A DNA stretch of 64,000 bases, taken from assembly GCF_018255755.1 (NCBI RefSeq), contig NZ_CP073766.1, positions 2,046,001-2,110,000 of the forward strand. Reading direction: 5' to 3'. Each line of letters begins with the position of its first letter. Position 1 is the first letter of the stretch. The position numbers and the translations under genes were made by a program. Under the pieces are notes generated by a model. That model made no database searches. It saw nothing but the letters and a program-made list of their open reading frames with translations, and had not been told where the DNA came from. The stretch is from Chitinophaga sp. HK235 (GTDB lineage Bacteria > Bacteroidota > Bacteroidia > Chitinophagales > Chitinophagaceae). Positions 39,701 to 47,039 of the stretch are shown here, in pieces.

Positions 39701-40001
39701 TATCAGTTCCGATACCGAAGGTCACGTTGAGGGTCATTAAACCATTGTTGGTACTGTTGCTCTGCATATATTCCATGCCCGGCGTACCGTTTACCTGTTC
39801 CTCTATGGGTGTGGCCACAGTTTGTTCTACGGTTTGTGCATCTGCTCCTGTAAACTGCGCATTGACCTGTACAATGGGCGGTGTAATATCAGGATACTGG
39901 TCTACAGGAAGATTGAGAATACTAAGCACCCCGGATACCACCAGTACAATGGATGTAACGATGGCTGTCACGGGTCTTTTTATGAATGTATTTGCAATCA
40001 T
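36723..40001 (-). CDS. RND efflux pump, HAE1 family (first of two paralogues)
   Basis: The 1,092-residue protein is closely similar along its length to the next gene. It has the same start (MIANTFIKRPVTAIV), the proton-relay pair in GIVVDDAIIVVEAVQHYMDQ, the TM10 lysine in LAAKNAILIVEFAKVRVDRG, and a charged C-terminal tail. The start is at ATG 40001, 19 bp after the adaptor stop; an upstream in-frame extension to 40109 only reads through the adaptor gene. Both paralogues keep the proton-relay residues, so neither looks like an inactive partner. Substrate specificity cannot be read from sequence. Confidence 0.93.
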   Translation of the reverse strand: MIANTFIKRPVTAIVTSIVLVVSGVLSILNLPVDQYPDITPPIVQVNAQFTGADAQTVEQTVATPIEEQVNGTPGMEYMQSNSTNNGLMTLNVTFGIGTDIDIATLDVQNRVSIANPLLPSVASRLGITVRAVNPSMLMMVALYSPKGTHDITFLDNYTNIFVQDALLRIKGVGSINRFTDDFSMRIWLDPEKMASYALTPQDIITALNAQNVQVAAGSAGVPPQLPTQTFEIGILVNGRLSKVSEFEQIIVKTNPQSGELVYLKDVARVELGKFTFSSNSFVDGHRASYLRIYQAPGSNALETATAIYKELALLRKNFPTDVEYSVPFESVTVVKVSMEDVVLTLIMTLILVAIVVFVFLQNWRATLIPVLAIPVSIFGTFCFFIPLGFTINTLTMFGFVLAIGIVVDDAIIVVEAVQHYMDQEGMSAKEATYHAMKDISAPVVAIALILASVFVPVGFIPGIVGRLYQQFAITIAISVIISAFIALSLTPALCTLLLKPSAIKREATGLNKIFFRFNTWFDQLTAHYSAGVKRSIQLSRLVVIILVCICIGAYLLFKVKPSGFIPSEDDGNLYVTFQLPAGASTAQSVSIMQQLMKVVAETPGVAHYAALSGLNVVTNATNSNCGTIYIQLRPWEERKTTKVRVPGIMRVMRERIAEAGIKGATVQVIQPSPIPGVGATVGFSAQVEQRSTNDDIHQFENIVKKFVAAANQHPAITNASTYFAAQTPSYSLTVDREKCEKLGVNIGDVFTTIQAFMGSLYINDFTAYNRTFHVVVQADTTFRSMISDMNKYYVRNQAGTMLPLGTLISYQPAEAAPLLSHFNVFRSAEVDGATTEGHSSTDALNALQDIAAQVLPQGYALEFSGLSYEEIRAGSTTIYIFLFSITFVFLFLAALYESWSVPFSVLLSVPIGAFGAILTLVLVPGLTNNVYAQIGLITLIGLAAKNAILIVEFAKVRVDRGEDLLASTLEAVRLRLRPIVMTSLAFILGVMPLVLATGSGAVSRRTIGFTVLGGMTAATTIAIFVVPVLFVVITRLSYGKDKLAWLKAHHEELMVKAQKVEQQDIDAQLEYEIAKAREQHDEEMRSQKGDT

Positions 40002-40020
40002 AACCTGTACAAAAGGGCGT

Positions 40021-41211
40021 TCACTTTTTTTTGCCGTTATTGTTGCTGTTTTCGGGAGGGATGCCATTGCCCAGGGTGACGCGGGCTCCGTCGTGCAGCG
40101 ACTGTACACCGTCTACCACTATCCTGTCTCCCTCCTGGATGCCTTCTTTGATAATTACCTTGTCGAGTACTGTCTGTCCCAGTTTTACCTTTTTCTGGAA
40201 AGCCCTTAGCTGCGGGCCTTTATCATAGCTGGTTGCGGTGGTCTTTCCTTTTGGAGCCATCACCGTATCCTTTACCACGTATACAAAATATTCCCCCATC
40301 TGTTCTACAATGGCTTTATTAGGAATGACCAGCTGCAGGCCTTCATCCTGGTCATGTACCCGCACCACGCAACTCATTCCTACCTTCAGATCATTGGCTG
40401 GGTTGGGAAAAACCAGGCGTACCCGGATAGCGCCGGTCTGCTGGTCTACTGCCCGGTCGATGGTATATATCTTCCCTAAACGCGAATACAACGTTCCATT
40501 GGGCAGTAGTATGGTGAACAGGGAATCGGGCTCCGGCAGCCTGCCTTTGAGCAGGTCTTCATAATGCTGCAATTGTTTTTCGTTGATCACAAAATCTACT
40601 GCCATGGGATTGTTGGTAGAGATGGTATTGAGGATGGTAGAGCCGACACTGACCATATCACCGATTTTCACCAGGCTGAAACCGACGGTGCCATCGAACG
40701 GAGCCAGGATAGTGGCGTAGGTGAGATTGGTACCAGCTGTTTTCACGGCTTGCTCAGAGGCCTTCACCGAACCTTTGGCATTTTCGAGGGTGATGAGTGC
40801 ATGATCGTAGAGCTGTTTGGCTACCGCATTGTATTTGTTGAGATATACGTAACGGTCAGCATCCTGTTGTGCCTGCTTCAGGTTTCCCTGTGCTATCAGC
40901 AGGTTGGCCTGTGCAGTTTTAAGTGACTGCTGATACAGCCGCTGATCGATCTCATACAACTTCTGCCCTTTTTTTACCACAGCGCCTTCTTTAAAAAAGA
41001 TACCGGTGATATAGCCCTGCACCTGCGGCCGCATGTCTACCTGGCTCAGGGCCTGTGTGGTAGCGGGATATTTATCATAATACCATACCTTCTGACCCGT
41101 TACCGTAAACACATTCACCGGCATAGGGGGATTGGGCGGTGTTTTCCTGGGTTTGCAGGAGAACAGAAAAATACTGCCTATCAGACCGGTACTCAACAAT
41201 ACCCTCATCAT
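40021..41211 (-). CDS. RND periplasmic adaptor (membrane fusion protein), lipoprotein
   Basis: The 396-residue protein has a lipoprotein signal (LIGSIFLFSC, lipidated Cys near residue 19). It has the HlyD/AcrA order: a biotinyl-lipoyl half motif (VDMRPQVQGYITGIFFKEGA), a ~100-residue coiled-coil hairpin rich in Gln/Ala (~95-170), a second lipoyl half (ATILAPFDGTVG), beta-barrel and membrane-proximal domains, and a polar C-tail ending in Lys. It links the RND pump to the outer-membrane channel. It is the only adaptor in the operon although two pumps follow, so both pumps probably share it. Confidence 0.93.
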   Translation of the reverse strand: MMRVLLSTGLIGSIFLFSCKPRKTPPNPPMPVNVFTVTGQKVWYYDKYPATTQALSQVDMRPQVQGYITGIFFKEGAVVKKGQKLYEIDQRLYQQSLKTAQANLLIAQGNLKQAQQDADRYVYLNKYNAVAKQLYDHALITLENAKGSVKASEQAVKTAGTNLTYATILAPFDGTVGFSLVKIGDMVSVGSTILNTISTNNPMAVDFVINEKQLQHYEDLLKGRLPEPDSLFTILLPNGTLYSRLGKIYTIDRAVDQQTGAIRVRLVFPNPANDLKVGMSCVVRVHDQDEGLQLVIPNKAIVEQMGEYFVYVVKDTVMAPKGKTTATSYDKGPQLRAFQKKVKLGQTVLDKVIIKEGIQEGDRIVVDGVQSLHDGARVTLGNGIPPENSNNNGKKK

Positions 41212-41234
41212 AAGTATTGAATTTTTATGATTGA

Positions 41235-42626
41235 TCAGTAAGAGATATTACCCATGGCCTTCTGCAGGTCTACCTTGCTGGACAATAACTGCAGCAGGGC
41301 ATTCAGATAACCTGTTTCAGCTGTTATTAAATTGGATTCTGCAGTGATCACGTTCAGATAAGGAACGATGCCTTGTTTGTACTGCAGGTTTACAACAAAA
41401 TATACCCTTTGGGCCATCTGCAGGTTGTCCTGCATGAGTTGCAGACTATACCGGTAACCTTTGTAGCCTGCCAGCGCAGTGGTATATTCCGTATAGATCA
41501 GCGACTTCAGGTCTGTTGTCTGGCTTTCCAGCACCTGTTCCATCAGCCTTGATTTTTTTATGTTCTGCAACCGCGCGAACCCGGTAAACACCGGGATGGT
41601 CAATGACACGCCCAGAAAGGAATTGGTATAAGACGTATTAAAAAGTTTGGAAAACGATTTGTTATAAAAATCAGCGTTGTAATTGTAGAATGCGGAAACG
41701 ACCGGCAGGGCTTCGAGCTGATAAAACCGGGTCACCTGGCGTTGTAAATCCATGGAAGTGGATAGCAGCTGATACTCGATCCGTTTTTCGAACTGCAGTT
41801 GTTCAGTAGTGTCGATGTTGATGTTCTGCATCAGTTCTGTGGTATCAAAAACGATATGGAAGTTTTCACGAGGCGGGTATCCCATCAGTTGTTTCAGGGT
41901 AGCGTATTGTGGCCGTACATTCTCTACGGCCAGCCGTAGTTGTGCGGTGGAATTATTCAGGGAGATGAAGGCCTGTTTGTAGTCTGTTTCATCTACGATG
42001 CCTCCGATGTACTGGTGATAAGCATCCCGGGTGCTTTGTCCGAGTCGTATGGTATCACCTTTGAGCACTTCAATCTGTTCCAGTGTCAGCAGCAGGTTGT
42101 AAAAGGCTTTGGTAACGTTTACCACCAGTCCTATTTTGGTACTGTCTGTTACCTGCCTTGTCTGCCGGATGAACAGGGGCGCGCTTTTCACGGCTGTCAG
42201 TAGCGTGGGGCTGAATAAGGCCTGCGTAACTGCCAGACCCGTAGCGGAGGAATTGACAACTCCGGTTGTTTGTGCCACAGGAACATTGCCGGTGGAAGCA
42301 TTGTTAACAAAACTGGTAGGCAGCTTCAGATAGTGGGTGATACTACCATTAACCGCTACCTGCGGATACCAGCCCGCCACGCTGATGGCATTGGAGGCTT
42401 TGGTAATATCCATCTTCAGATACGCCTGATGTAGCACCGGCTGGTGTTTCATCGCATATGCTATACAATTGCCCAGTGTAAGATAGCTGCTGCTGTCCTG
42501 CACCGTTTGCCCGGAAACCCTTATAGATACGCTGGTCAGAAAGATAATCCATAACAACGGACCTGAACATGTCAGCCTACGACCATACCTGACCGTAGCC
42601 CCCGAAATATGGCGATAAAGCAACAC
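41235..42626 (-). CDS. TolC-family outer-membrane efflux protein
   Basis: The 463-residue protein has a signal peptide (LLWIIFLTSVSIRVSGQ) and the TolC pattern of two repeated long helical segments with short beta strands: LTLGNCIAYAMKHQPVLHQA at the start of the first half and RVYFVVNLQYKQGIVPYLNV in the second. It should form the trimeric outer-membrane exit duct for the two RND pumps. It is the first gene of the operon and has a good promoter candidate about 80 bp upstream. The adaptor follows at 23 bp. Confidence 0.9.
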   Translation of the reverse strand: MLLYRHISGATVRYGRRLTCSGPLLWIIFLTSVSIRVSGQTVQDSSSYLTLGNCIAYAMKHQPVLHQAYLKMDITKASNAISVAGWYPQVAVNGSITHYLKLPTSFVNNASTGNVPVAQTTGVVNSSATGLAVTQALFSPTLLTAVKSAPLFIRQTRQVTDSTKIGLVVNVTKAFYNLLLTLEQIEVLKGDTIRLGQSTRDAYHQYIGGIVDETDYKQAFISLNNSTAQLRLAVENVRPQYATLKQLMGYPPRENFHIVFDTTELMQNINIDTTEQLQFEKRIEYQLLSTSMDLQRQVTRFYQLEALPVVSAFYNYNADFYNKSFSKLFNTSYTNSFLGVSLTIPVFTGFARLQNIKKSRLMEQVLESQTTDLKSLIYTEYTTALAGYKGYRYSLQLMQDNLQMAQRVYFVVNLQYKQGIVPYLNVITAESNLITAETGYLNALLQLLSSKVDLQKAMGNISY

Positions 42627-42706
42627 CGTATTGCACTTTTGAGTTCAATAAATGTATGAACTATAACACGAAATAATCGTATAGTGTTTGGTGATATCCG
42701 GGGTTA

Positions 42707-42739
42707 CAATCATAAAGTTTGTATCATCGCTTTAACAAA
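42707..42739 (-). promoter_or_regulatory. Promoter of the efflux operon
   Basis: On the minus strand TTTG (42739-42736) and TATGATTG (42714-42707) are 21 bp apart, matching the Bacteroidota TTTG / TAnnTTTG promoter with one mismatch. It lies between the truncated AraC gene and the TolC-type gene, leaving a leader of about 70-75 nt. Confidence 0.5.
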
Positions 42740-42786
42740 TAACAGATCAAACTTATTCATCTTACTTACTATGCATAAAGCGGGTA

Positions 42787-43035
42787 TTAACTTTTCAGTT
42801 CACTGGGCAGGTACCCAAAATGTTTTTTGAAGGCAGCCGTAAAGTGTTGCGGGTTTTTATATCCCACTGTAAATGAGATATCCGCAATACTGTTTTTTCC
42901 TTCCAGCAGCAGCAGTTTAGCTTTCTCCATCCGCACCTGGTTCATATAGCCGAACACGGTATTCCCAAACATCTCCTTAAATCCCTTCTTCAGCTTAAAA
43001 TCATTGCGGTCCGGTATTATCCGCAGAGCGACCAC
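42787..43035 (-). pseudogene. Truncated AraC-family regulator (C-terminal stub)
   Basis: Only the last ~80 residues of an AraC protein remain: NDFKLKKGFKEMFGNTVFGY, then a complete second helix-turn-helix (SIADISFTVGYKNPQHFTAA, FKKHFGYLPSEL). The effector domain and the first helix of the DNA-binding domain are missing, and the upstream frame closes within about 20 bp before a GTG. AraC proteins of this group normally have about 290-330 residues. The most likely history is loss of the 5' part of a regulator of the adjacent efflux operon. A short functional DNA-binding protein cannot be excluded. Confidence 0.75.
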
Positions 43036-43126
43036 GCCCGTGCAAGTCTGTCAGCGGCTATCAGCAAAAAGAAATGAGGCTAATCGCTTTGGAGTTCTCT
43101 AAATTTAATGCGTTTTTCAACGAAAA

Positions 43127-43176
43127 GGGTTATGATTATACTACCTTGGGGAATATATAACCCTATAATCATACCC
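43127..43176 (+). repeat. Inverted repeat directly before the terpene synthase start
   Basis: Arms 43127-43140 and 43164-43176 pair as a 13-bp stem with a one-base bulge and end 2 bp before the ATG. It covers the place of the ribosome binding site, so it may be an operator or an RNA structure limiting translation. Confidence 0.5.
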
Positions 43177-43178
43177 CT

Positions 43179-44177
43179 ATGCGGATTTATACTATCCCTC
43201 GTCTTTATTGCCCGTTTACGCAGTACCTGAAAACGTACTCCAGCGAAATCACCCTTGCCGAACATCAGATCCGGGAACATACCAGCGCATGGCTTTTGCG
43301 CTGTGGCCTCATGAATACTATGGAAGAGCTGAACCACTATGAAGCACAACAGTTTGCAAGAATGATCGCCATCAGTTATCCCAATCGTGAAGTAGAAGAT
43401 CTCAAGATCTGGTGTGACTTCAACACCCTGCTTTTTATTGTGGATGATATTCTGGATGAAGAGAAGAACACCCTGGATAAGCGGCAACAGGTGATCAACT
43501 TTATTACTGATTTTATTGCGGTGCTGGAAAACAACTCCTCTTCTTCCGTTGAAGACAGTGCTATCTTCAGAGCCCTGATCGATGTCTGGCGGAGAATGCG
43601 GAAACGTACCACCTATGCCTTTCAGCAGAAGTTCATACAATCCATCAGAGATATGTTTGCAGGAGGGATATGGGCATATGATCATATTGCCAACGGCCGT
43701 AAACCACAGCTGGCGGACTATCTGGAAAACCGGCAGTTTCTGGGTGCCGCCAACTTCGCTACCGATTCATTGCCCTTCAGTGCAGGAGTTTATATTCCGG
43801 CAAACATCTACAAGTATCCTCCCATACATCAGTTAACCTTACATTGCCGTAATGCCATCTGCTTATCCAACGACCTTTTTAGCCTTGGAAAAGAAAAGGA
43901 GTTTAATGCAGATTTTAATATTGTATCGATTCTGGAAAACACACGCGGGCTAACAGTGAATGAAGCGATCAAAGAAGCCGCAGTCATACACAATGCCATT
44001 GTACGCGACTTTGTCAGGATTGCAAAATCTGTATTGATCTTTGATACCGACACCAATAAAATGATAAGAAAATACATTCATGCCTTATGTTGTCTGATGG
44101 CGGGCAACATAGTATGGAGTACCGAAAATACAACGCGCTACCCTCATCACTACGGTTACAGAACAAAAGTATATTGA
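43179..44177 (+). CDS. Class I terpene synthase
   Basis: The 332-residue protein has all active-site marks of bacterial class I terpene cyclases: the N-terminal LYCPF signature, the aspartate-rich motif D89-D-I-L-D-E, the NSE triad N231-D-L-F-S235-L-G-K238-E, the diphosphate-sensing arginine R185 exactly 46 residues before the NSE motif, and the C-terminal RY pair (R320-Y321). Such enzymes ionise a prenyl diphosphate with Mg2+ and cyclise it; size and single-domain form fit a sesquiterpene synthase using farnesyl diphosphate, but product and substrate length cannot be read from sequence. There is no prenyl transferase, P450 or methyltransferase nearby, so it is an orphan. It is divergent from the AraC stub and has a strong terminator. 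Confidence 0.92.
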   Translation: MRIYTIPRLYCPFTQYLKTYSSEITLAEHQIREHTSAWLLRCGLMNTMEELNHYEAQQFARMIAISYPNREVEDLKIWCDFNTLLFIVDDILDEEKNTLDKRQQVINFITDFIAVLENNSSSSVEDSAIFRALIDVWRRMRKRTTYAFQQKFIQSIRDMFAGGIWAYDHIANGRKPQLADYLENRQFLGAANFATDSLPFSAGVYIPANIYKYPPIHQLTLHCRNAICLSNDLFSLGKEKEFNADFNIVSILENTRGLTVNEAIKEAAVIHNAIVRDFVRIAKSVLIFDTDTNKMIRKYIHALCCLMAGNIVWSTENTTRYPHHYGYRTKVY

Positions 44178-44210
44178 GGGTTGGGTATTGGTTCCGGACA
44201 AATCAATCAG

Positions 44211-44250
44211 GGCCCTGCCAAACAGTTTTTAATTGTCTGGCAGGGCCTTT
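44211..44250 (+). terminator. Terminator after the terpene synthase gene
   Basis: A stem of 14 positions with one A-C mismatch (left arm from 44211, right arm to 44247) is followed by TTT. It also lies between the convergent synthase and phosphoesterase genes. Confidence 0.8.
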
Positions 44251-44290
44251 ATAATAGTTTCATCAACTGTGATATACGAAATATTTTTTA

Positions 44291-45139
44291 TCAGGCCATC
44301 ACACAACCGGGTTCAATACCGCATCCCTGGCGGTCTTCATTGAACTTCATTTTCATAACGCCCACCATGATACCATTGGAACCAGCCTGGCTGAGGTATA
44401 CTTCATGATTATTGGCATTACGGAACACTTCGGTGGATGAAATAATTTTCTGCTGATGTCCGCCGATTACAAAATCGATATGGGTAGATTCCATGGCTAC
44501 ATCACGGTTGTCGGCGGTATTACCCGGCTGGCGGTATCCCAGATGCGAGAGGCAGATGACGATCTGACAACCTTCTTCCTTTTTAAGACGCATAGCCATT
44601 TCGTTGGCTGCCTGTACTGGTGGAAGGCAGGTAACACCGCTGCTGGCGGGCAATGCATGGCCAACGCCGGTGATCCCGATCTTTAACGATCCCGCATATA
44701 CGATTTTATAAGGAGCTACCTGACGGGCCAGCGACTTATCTGAAAAATGGTAATTACAGTTGACTAAAGTAAACTGCATATGGGGTATCAGCGCCGCCAG
44801 GGCAGCCTGTCCGTTGGCCAGTTCCTTGTTGCCGATGGTAGCAGCATGATAGCCGGCTTTGTTCATCGCGGCGATCATATTCATATGTGCATCCAGGTTA
44901 GCGGTATCATCCAGGAAGTCACCGGCATCCAGGAATACACCCTGTGTATTTGCCGGGCGCAGATCTGTTATCTGTCCGTGCAGGTCATTGGTATGCCATA
45001 TCATGATTTCTCTGTTATCACCGGGAAGCCAGGTGGCATTACTGTTGATAGCGGCCAGAGAGCGGAAGGGGTTTTGCAATAACAGCAAACCTGTTGCCAG
45101 GGAAGTATTGCGCAGAAAGGAGCGACGATCTTTGTTCAT
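44291..45139 (-). CDS. Exported metallophosphoesterase, UshA/5'-nucleotidase type, catalytic dyad replaced
   Basis: The 282-residue protein has a Tat-type signal (DRRSFLRNTSLATGLLLLQ) and the metal-binding half of a UshA-like 5'-nucleotidase. By motif alignment, ligands D52 and H54 (HTNDLHG), D74 (DAGDF), N104, H199 (SHLG), H228 and Q230 (GGHQQ) are all present. The catalytic His-Asp dyad of UshA (H117/D120 in GNHEFD) reads GNKELA here, with K105 and A108. The C-terminal substrate-binding domain is absent, as in other Bacteroidota members encoded as separate domains, and no partner gene is adjacent. It may bind metal and ligand without normal hydrolysis, or use another general acid. Confidence 0.85.
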   Translation of the reverse strand: MNKDRRSFLRNTSLATGLLLLQNPFRSLAAINSNATWLPGDNREIMIWHTNDLHGQITDLRPANTQGVFLDAGDFLDDTANLDAHMNMIAAMNKAGYHAATIGNKELANGQAALAALIPHMQFTLVNCNYHFSDKSLARQVAPYKIVYAGSLKIGITGVGHALPASSGVTCLPPVQAANEMAMRLKKEEGCQIVICLSHLGYRQPGNTADNRDVAMESTHIDFVIGGHQQKIISSTEVFRNANNHEVYLSQAGSNGIMVGVMKMKFNEDRQGCGIEPGCVMA

Positions 45140-45169
45140 AAGTTACAGGGGAGTGAAGAGTATCGGGGG

Positions 45170-45202
45170 TAAAGATAATTTTTTTCATGAAATTAATACA
45201 AG
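45170..45202 (-). promoter_or_regulatory. Promoter candidate of the phosphoesterase gene
   Basis: On the minus strand CTTG (45202-45199) and TATCTTTA (45177-45170) are 21 bp apart, each one mismatch from the TTTG / TAnnTTTG consensus, 30 bp before the ATG. Confidence 0.4.
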
Positions 45203-45219
45203 ACTTGATAAAAATATAA

Positions 45220-45227
45220 TACTTTTG
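45220..45227 (+). promoter_or_regulatory. -7 box upstream of the collar-protein genes
   Basis: TACTTTTG fits the Bacteroidota -7 box TAnnTTTG exactly, about 70 bp before the first collar gene. No TTTG is found at the -33 position. Confidence 0.4.
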
Positions 45228-45296
45228 CCCAAGTTCATCCCATGTGCGCGTTTACCTACTACTGTCCCATTATATACTAATGAATTAAATAAATAG

Positions 45297-45857
45297 ATGT
45301 CGACTCCTTTTATATCAGAGATTTCTATTGTTGCATTTAATTTCGCCCCTAAAGGGTATGCATTATGCAACGGTCAGCTGCTTCCTATCCAGCAGAATCA
45401 GGCTTTGTTTTCTTTATTAGGCACCACTTATGGTGGTGATGGCCGCGTCAATTTCGGTTTACCCAATCTGCAGGGCAGAATAGCCATGCACGAGGGGAAT
45501 GGCCATACACTGGGAGAAGTCTCGGGTAGTGCCTTCAATACGCTCACGCCCAATCAGATAATGGGGCATGCACATGCCATAACAGCTGACATGCAGATAC
45601 AAACCGGCACTGCTGCTGACAATACCTCTCCTGCCAATGCCTTTGCCGCACCTGCGGCCAGTGGCAACCCTCGGTACAGCAATCTGGCTGATGATCAAAT
45701 GGCCGCCATACCCGTAGCGCAGCTGCAGGCTGATCCCTCAGTCCCTTTCATGACTGAAAACAACAACACGACAGGCCTGCCCATTGAAAACAGGATGCCA
45801 TACCTCTGTCTGAATTTTATTATCGCGCTTCAGGGCGTTTTCCCTTCACCAACTTAA
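45297..45857 (+). CDS. Tail-collar-domain protein 1 of 3 (MdpB type)
   Basis: The 186-residue protein has the collar-domain signature: NFAPKGYALCNGQLLPIQQN, LFSLLGTTYGGDG, FGLPNLQGR, and the C-terminal close MPYLCLNFIIALQGVFP. The domain comes from phage tail-fibre collars but is common in chromosomal microcystin-dependent (MdpB-like) proteins outside prophages. There is no signal peptide, yet the mid-region (residues ~85-155, Ala/Asn/Thr-rich) looks like an exposed adhesive segment. It is the first of three tandem paralogues with gaps of 11 and 18 bp, clearly one operon. Confidence 0.85.
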   Translation: MSTPFISEISIVAFNFAPKGYALCNGQLLPIQQNQALFSLLGTTYGGDGRVNFGLPNLQGRIAMHEGNGHTLGEVSGSAFNTLTPNQIMGHAHAITADMQIQTGTAADNTSPANAFAAPAASGNPRYSNLADDQMAAIPVAQLQADPSVPFMTENNNTTGLPIENRMPYLCLNFIIALQGVFPSPT

Positions 45858-45868
45858 TTTATCCCTAT

Positions 45869-46420
45869 ATGTCAGCAGACGATTCTTTTGTTGCACAAAT
45901 CATCATGGTGCCGTTTAATTTCGCGCCCAGAGGTTTTGCCATGTGTGAAGGCCAGATAATGCCGATTTCGGCGAATACAGCACTCTTTTCACTGCTGGGA
46001 ACCACCTACGGTGGCAACGGCCTAAGCAATTTCGCCTTGCCCAATCTTCAGGGAAGAATACCTATTGGTGCGGACCAGGGACCTGGCCTGTCTTACCGGG
46101 AGCTGGGTGAACAGGGAGGCGTGGAACAGGTTACTTTAACGGCCAATGAAATTCCTCCACACACGCACCTGGTCAATGAGGTAACACTGTCATTGCCTGC
46201 CGGCGATACTGTTAACACCTACAATCCGGTAGGGAGCTATCATGGTACAGCTGCATCAGACAATTTGTATAGTACCACGGCTGGTACTAACGTGACGGCA
46301 AAGCTGCAACATAATCTGAGTGCGGCCCCCGGAGGGACGACTCCGGTCAATAATATGCAGCCATATATGACCATTCACTATGCGATCGCATTACAAGGAG
46401 TATTTCCTCCCCGCAGCTAA
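45869..46420 (+). CDS. Tail-collar-domain protein 2 of 3 (MdpB type)
   Basis: The 183-residue paralogue has NFAPRGFAMCEGQIMPISAN, LFSLLGTTYGGNG, FALPNLQGRIPIG, then LGEQGGVEQVTLTANEIPPH, the pattern of collar proteins before their variable insert. It closes with MQPYMTIHYAIALQGVFPP. The set of three diverged copies side by side suggests a mixed assembly, for example a hetero-trimer, since phage collar/fibre parts are trimeric; this is inference. No holin, capsid or terminase genes are near. Confidence 0.85.
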   Translation: MSADDSFVAQIIMVPFNFAPRGFAMCEGQIMPISANTALFSLLGTTYGGNGLSNFALPNLQGRIPIGADQGPGLSYRELGEQGGVEQVTLTANEIPPHTHLVNEVTLSLPAGDTVNTYNPVGSYHGTAASDNLYSTTAGTNVTAKLQHNLSAAPGGTTPVNNMQPYMTIHYAIALQGVFPPRS

Positions 46421-46438
46421 CCAATAAAAACACTGACA

Positions 46439-47029
46439 ATGCCTGCTTTTATAGGAGAAATAAGAATATTTGCCGGCAACTTTGCACCGGCAGGATGGGA
46501 GTTCTGCTGGGGACAACTCCTCAACATTTCGGATAATGATCCCCTGTTTAATCTGATTGGTACCACTTATGGTGGTGACGGTCAGAACACTTTCGCATTA
46601 CCGGACCTGCGGGGCCGGGCTCCCCTGCACATGGGCACCCTGGGCAGCGAATCCTATACCATCGGACAGTCCGGAGGACTGGAACAGGTGACGATTACAG
46701 CTAACCAGCTTCCAGCCCATAAACATACTATTACAGGCAATGTATACATGCCTACCCTCGGTGAAAATCCTGGTAAACTATTATCTCCTGATAATAACTA
46801 CACCGCCATTACCAGCGGGCAACAGGTATACAGTACCAACAAACACGCCACCAACCATATGGGCCCCTTAAAGATCGGTCCGCGGGTAGTCAACAACCCT
46901 CCGGCAGTTCCCAACACTTTTATGCAGGTAGGATATAGTGGCGGAGGCCAGGCCAAAGAAAATATGCAGCCCTATACCGCTGTTAATTATATCATTTCGC
47001 TGTACGGCATCTTTCCATCCATTACCTGA
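46439..47029 (+). CDS. Tail-collar-domain protein 3 of 3 (MdpB type)
   Basis: The 196-residue paralogue has NFAPAGWEFCWGQLLNISDN, LFNLIGTTYGGDG, FALPDLRGRAPLH, IGQSGGLEQVTITANQLPAH and the end MQPYTAVNYIISLYGIFP. The variable insert (residues ~100-165) differs from the other two copies in length and sequence, including a Gly-rich stretch near YSGGGQ. The next gene starts 10 bp after its stop, so that gene is probably translated from the same transcript. Confidence 0.85.
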   Translation: MPAFIGEIRIFAGNFAPAGWEFCWGQLLNISDNDPLFNLIGTTYGGDGQNTFALPDLRGRAPLHMGTLGSESYTIGQSGGLEQVTITANQLPAHKHTITGNVYMPTLGENPGKLLSPDNNYTAITSGQQVYSTNKHATNHMGPLKIGPRVVNNPPAVPNTFMQVGYSGGGQAKENMQPYTAVNYIISLYGIFPSIT

Positions 47030-47039
47030 TCCCGTAGCA

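Noticed and set aside
40002..40109. N-terminal extension of the first RND pump
   Set aside because: It overlaps the adaptor gene, and the paralogue begins at the MIANTFIKRP start used here.
44291..45139. Loss of a metal ligand in the phosphoesterase (GGHQQ instead of GGHTH)
   Set aside because: UshA itself has a Gln metal ligand at this place (GHSQ pattern), so this residue is normal; only the GNKELA change is notable.
45297..47029. Prophage or contractile-injection cluster suggested by three tail-collar proteins
   Set aside because: No capsid, terminase, sheath, baseplate, integrase or lysis gene is near; collar domains are common in chromosomal MdpB-like proteins.
46938..47039. N-terminal extension of the periplasmic-binding-fold protein, with a hydrophobic stretch that could mimic a signal peptide
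   Set aside because: It reads through the third collar gene in another frame; the fold begins at the ATG 10 bp after that gene.
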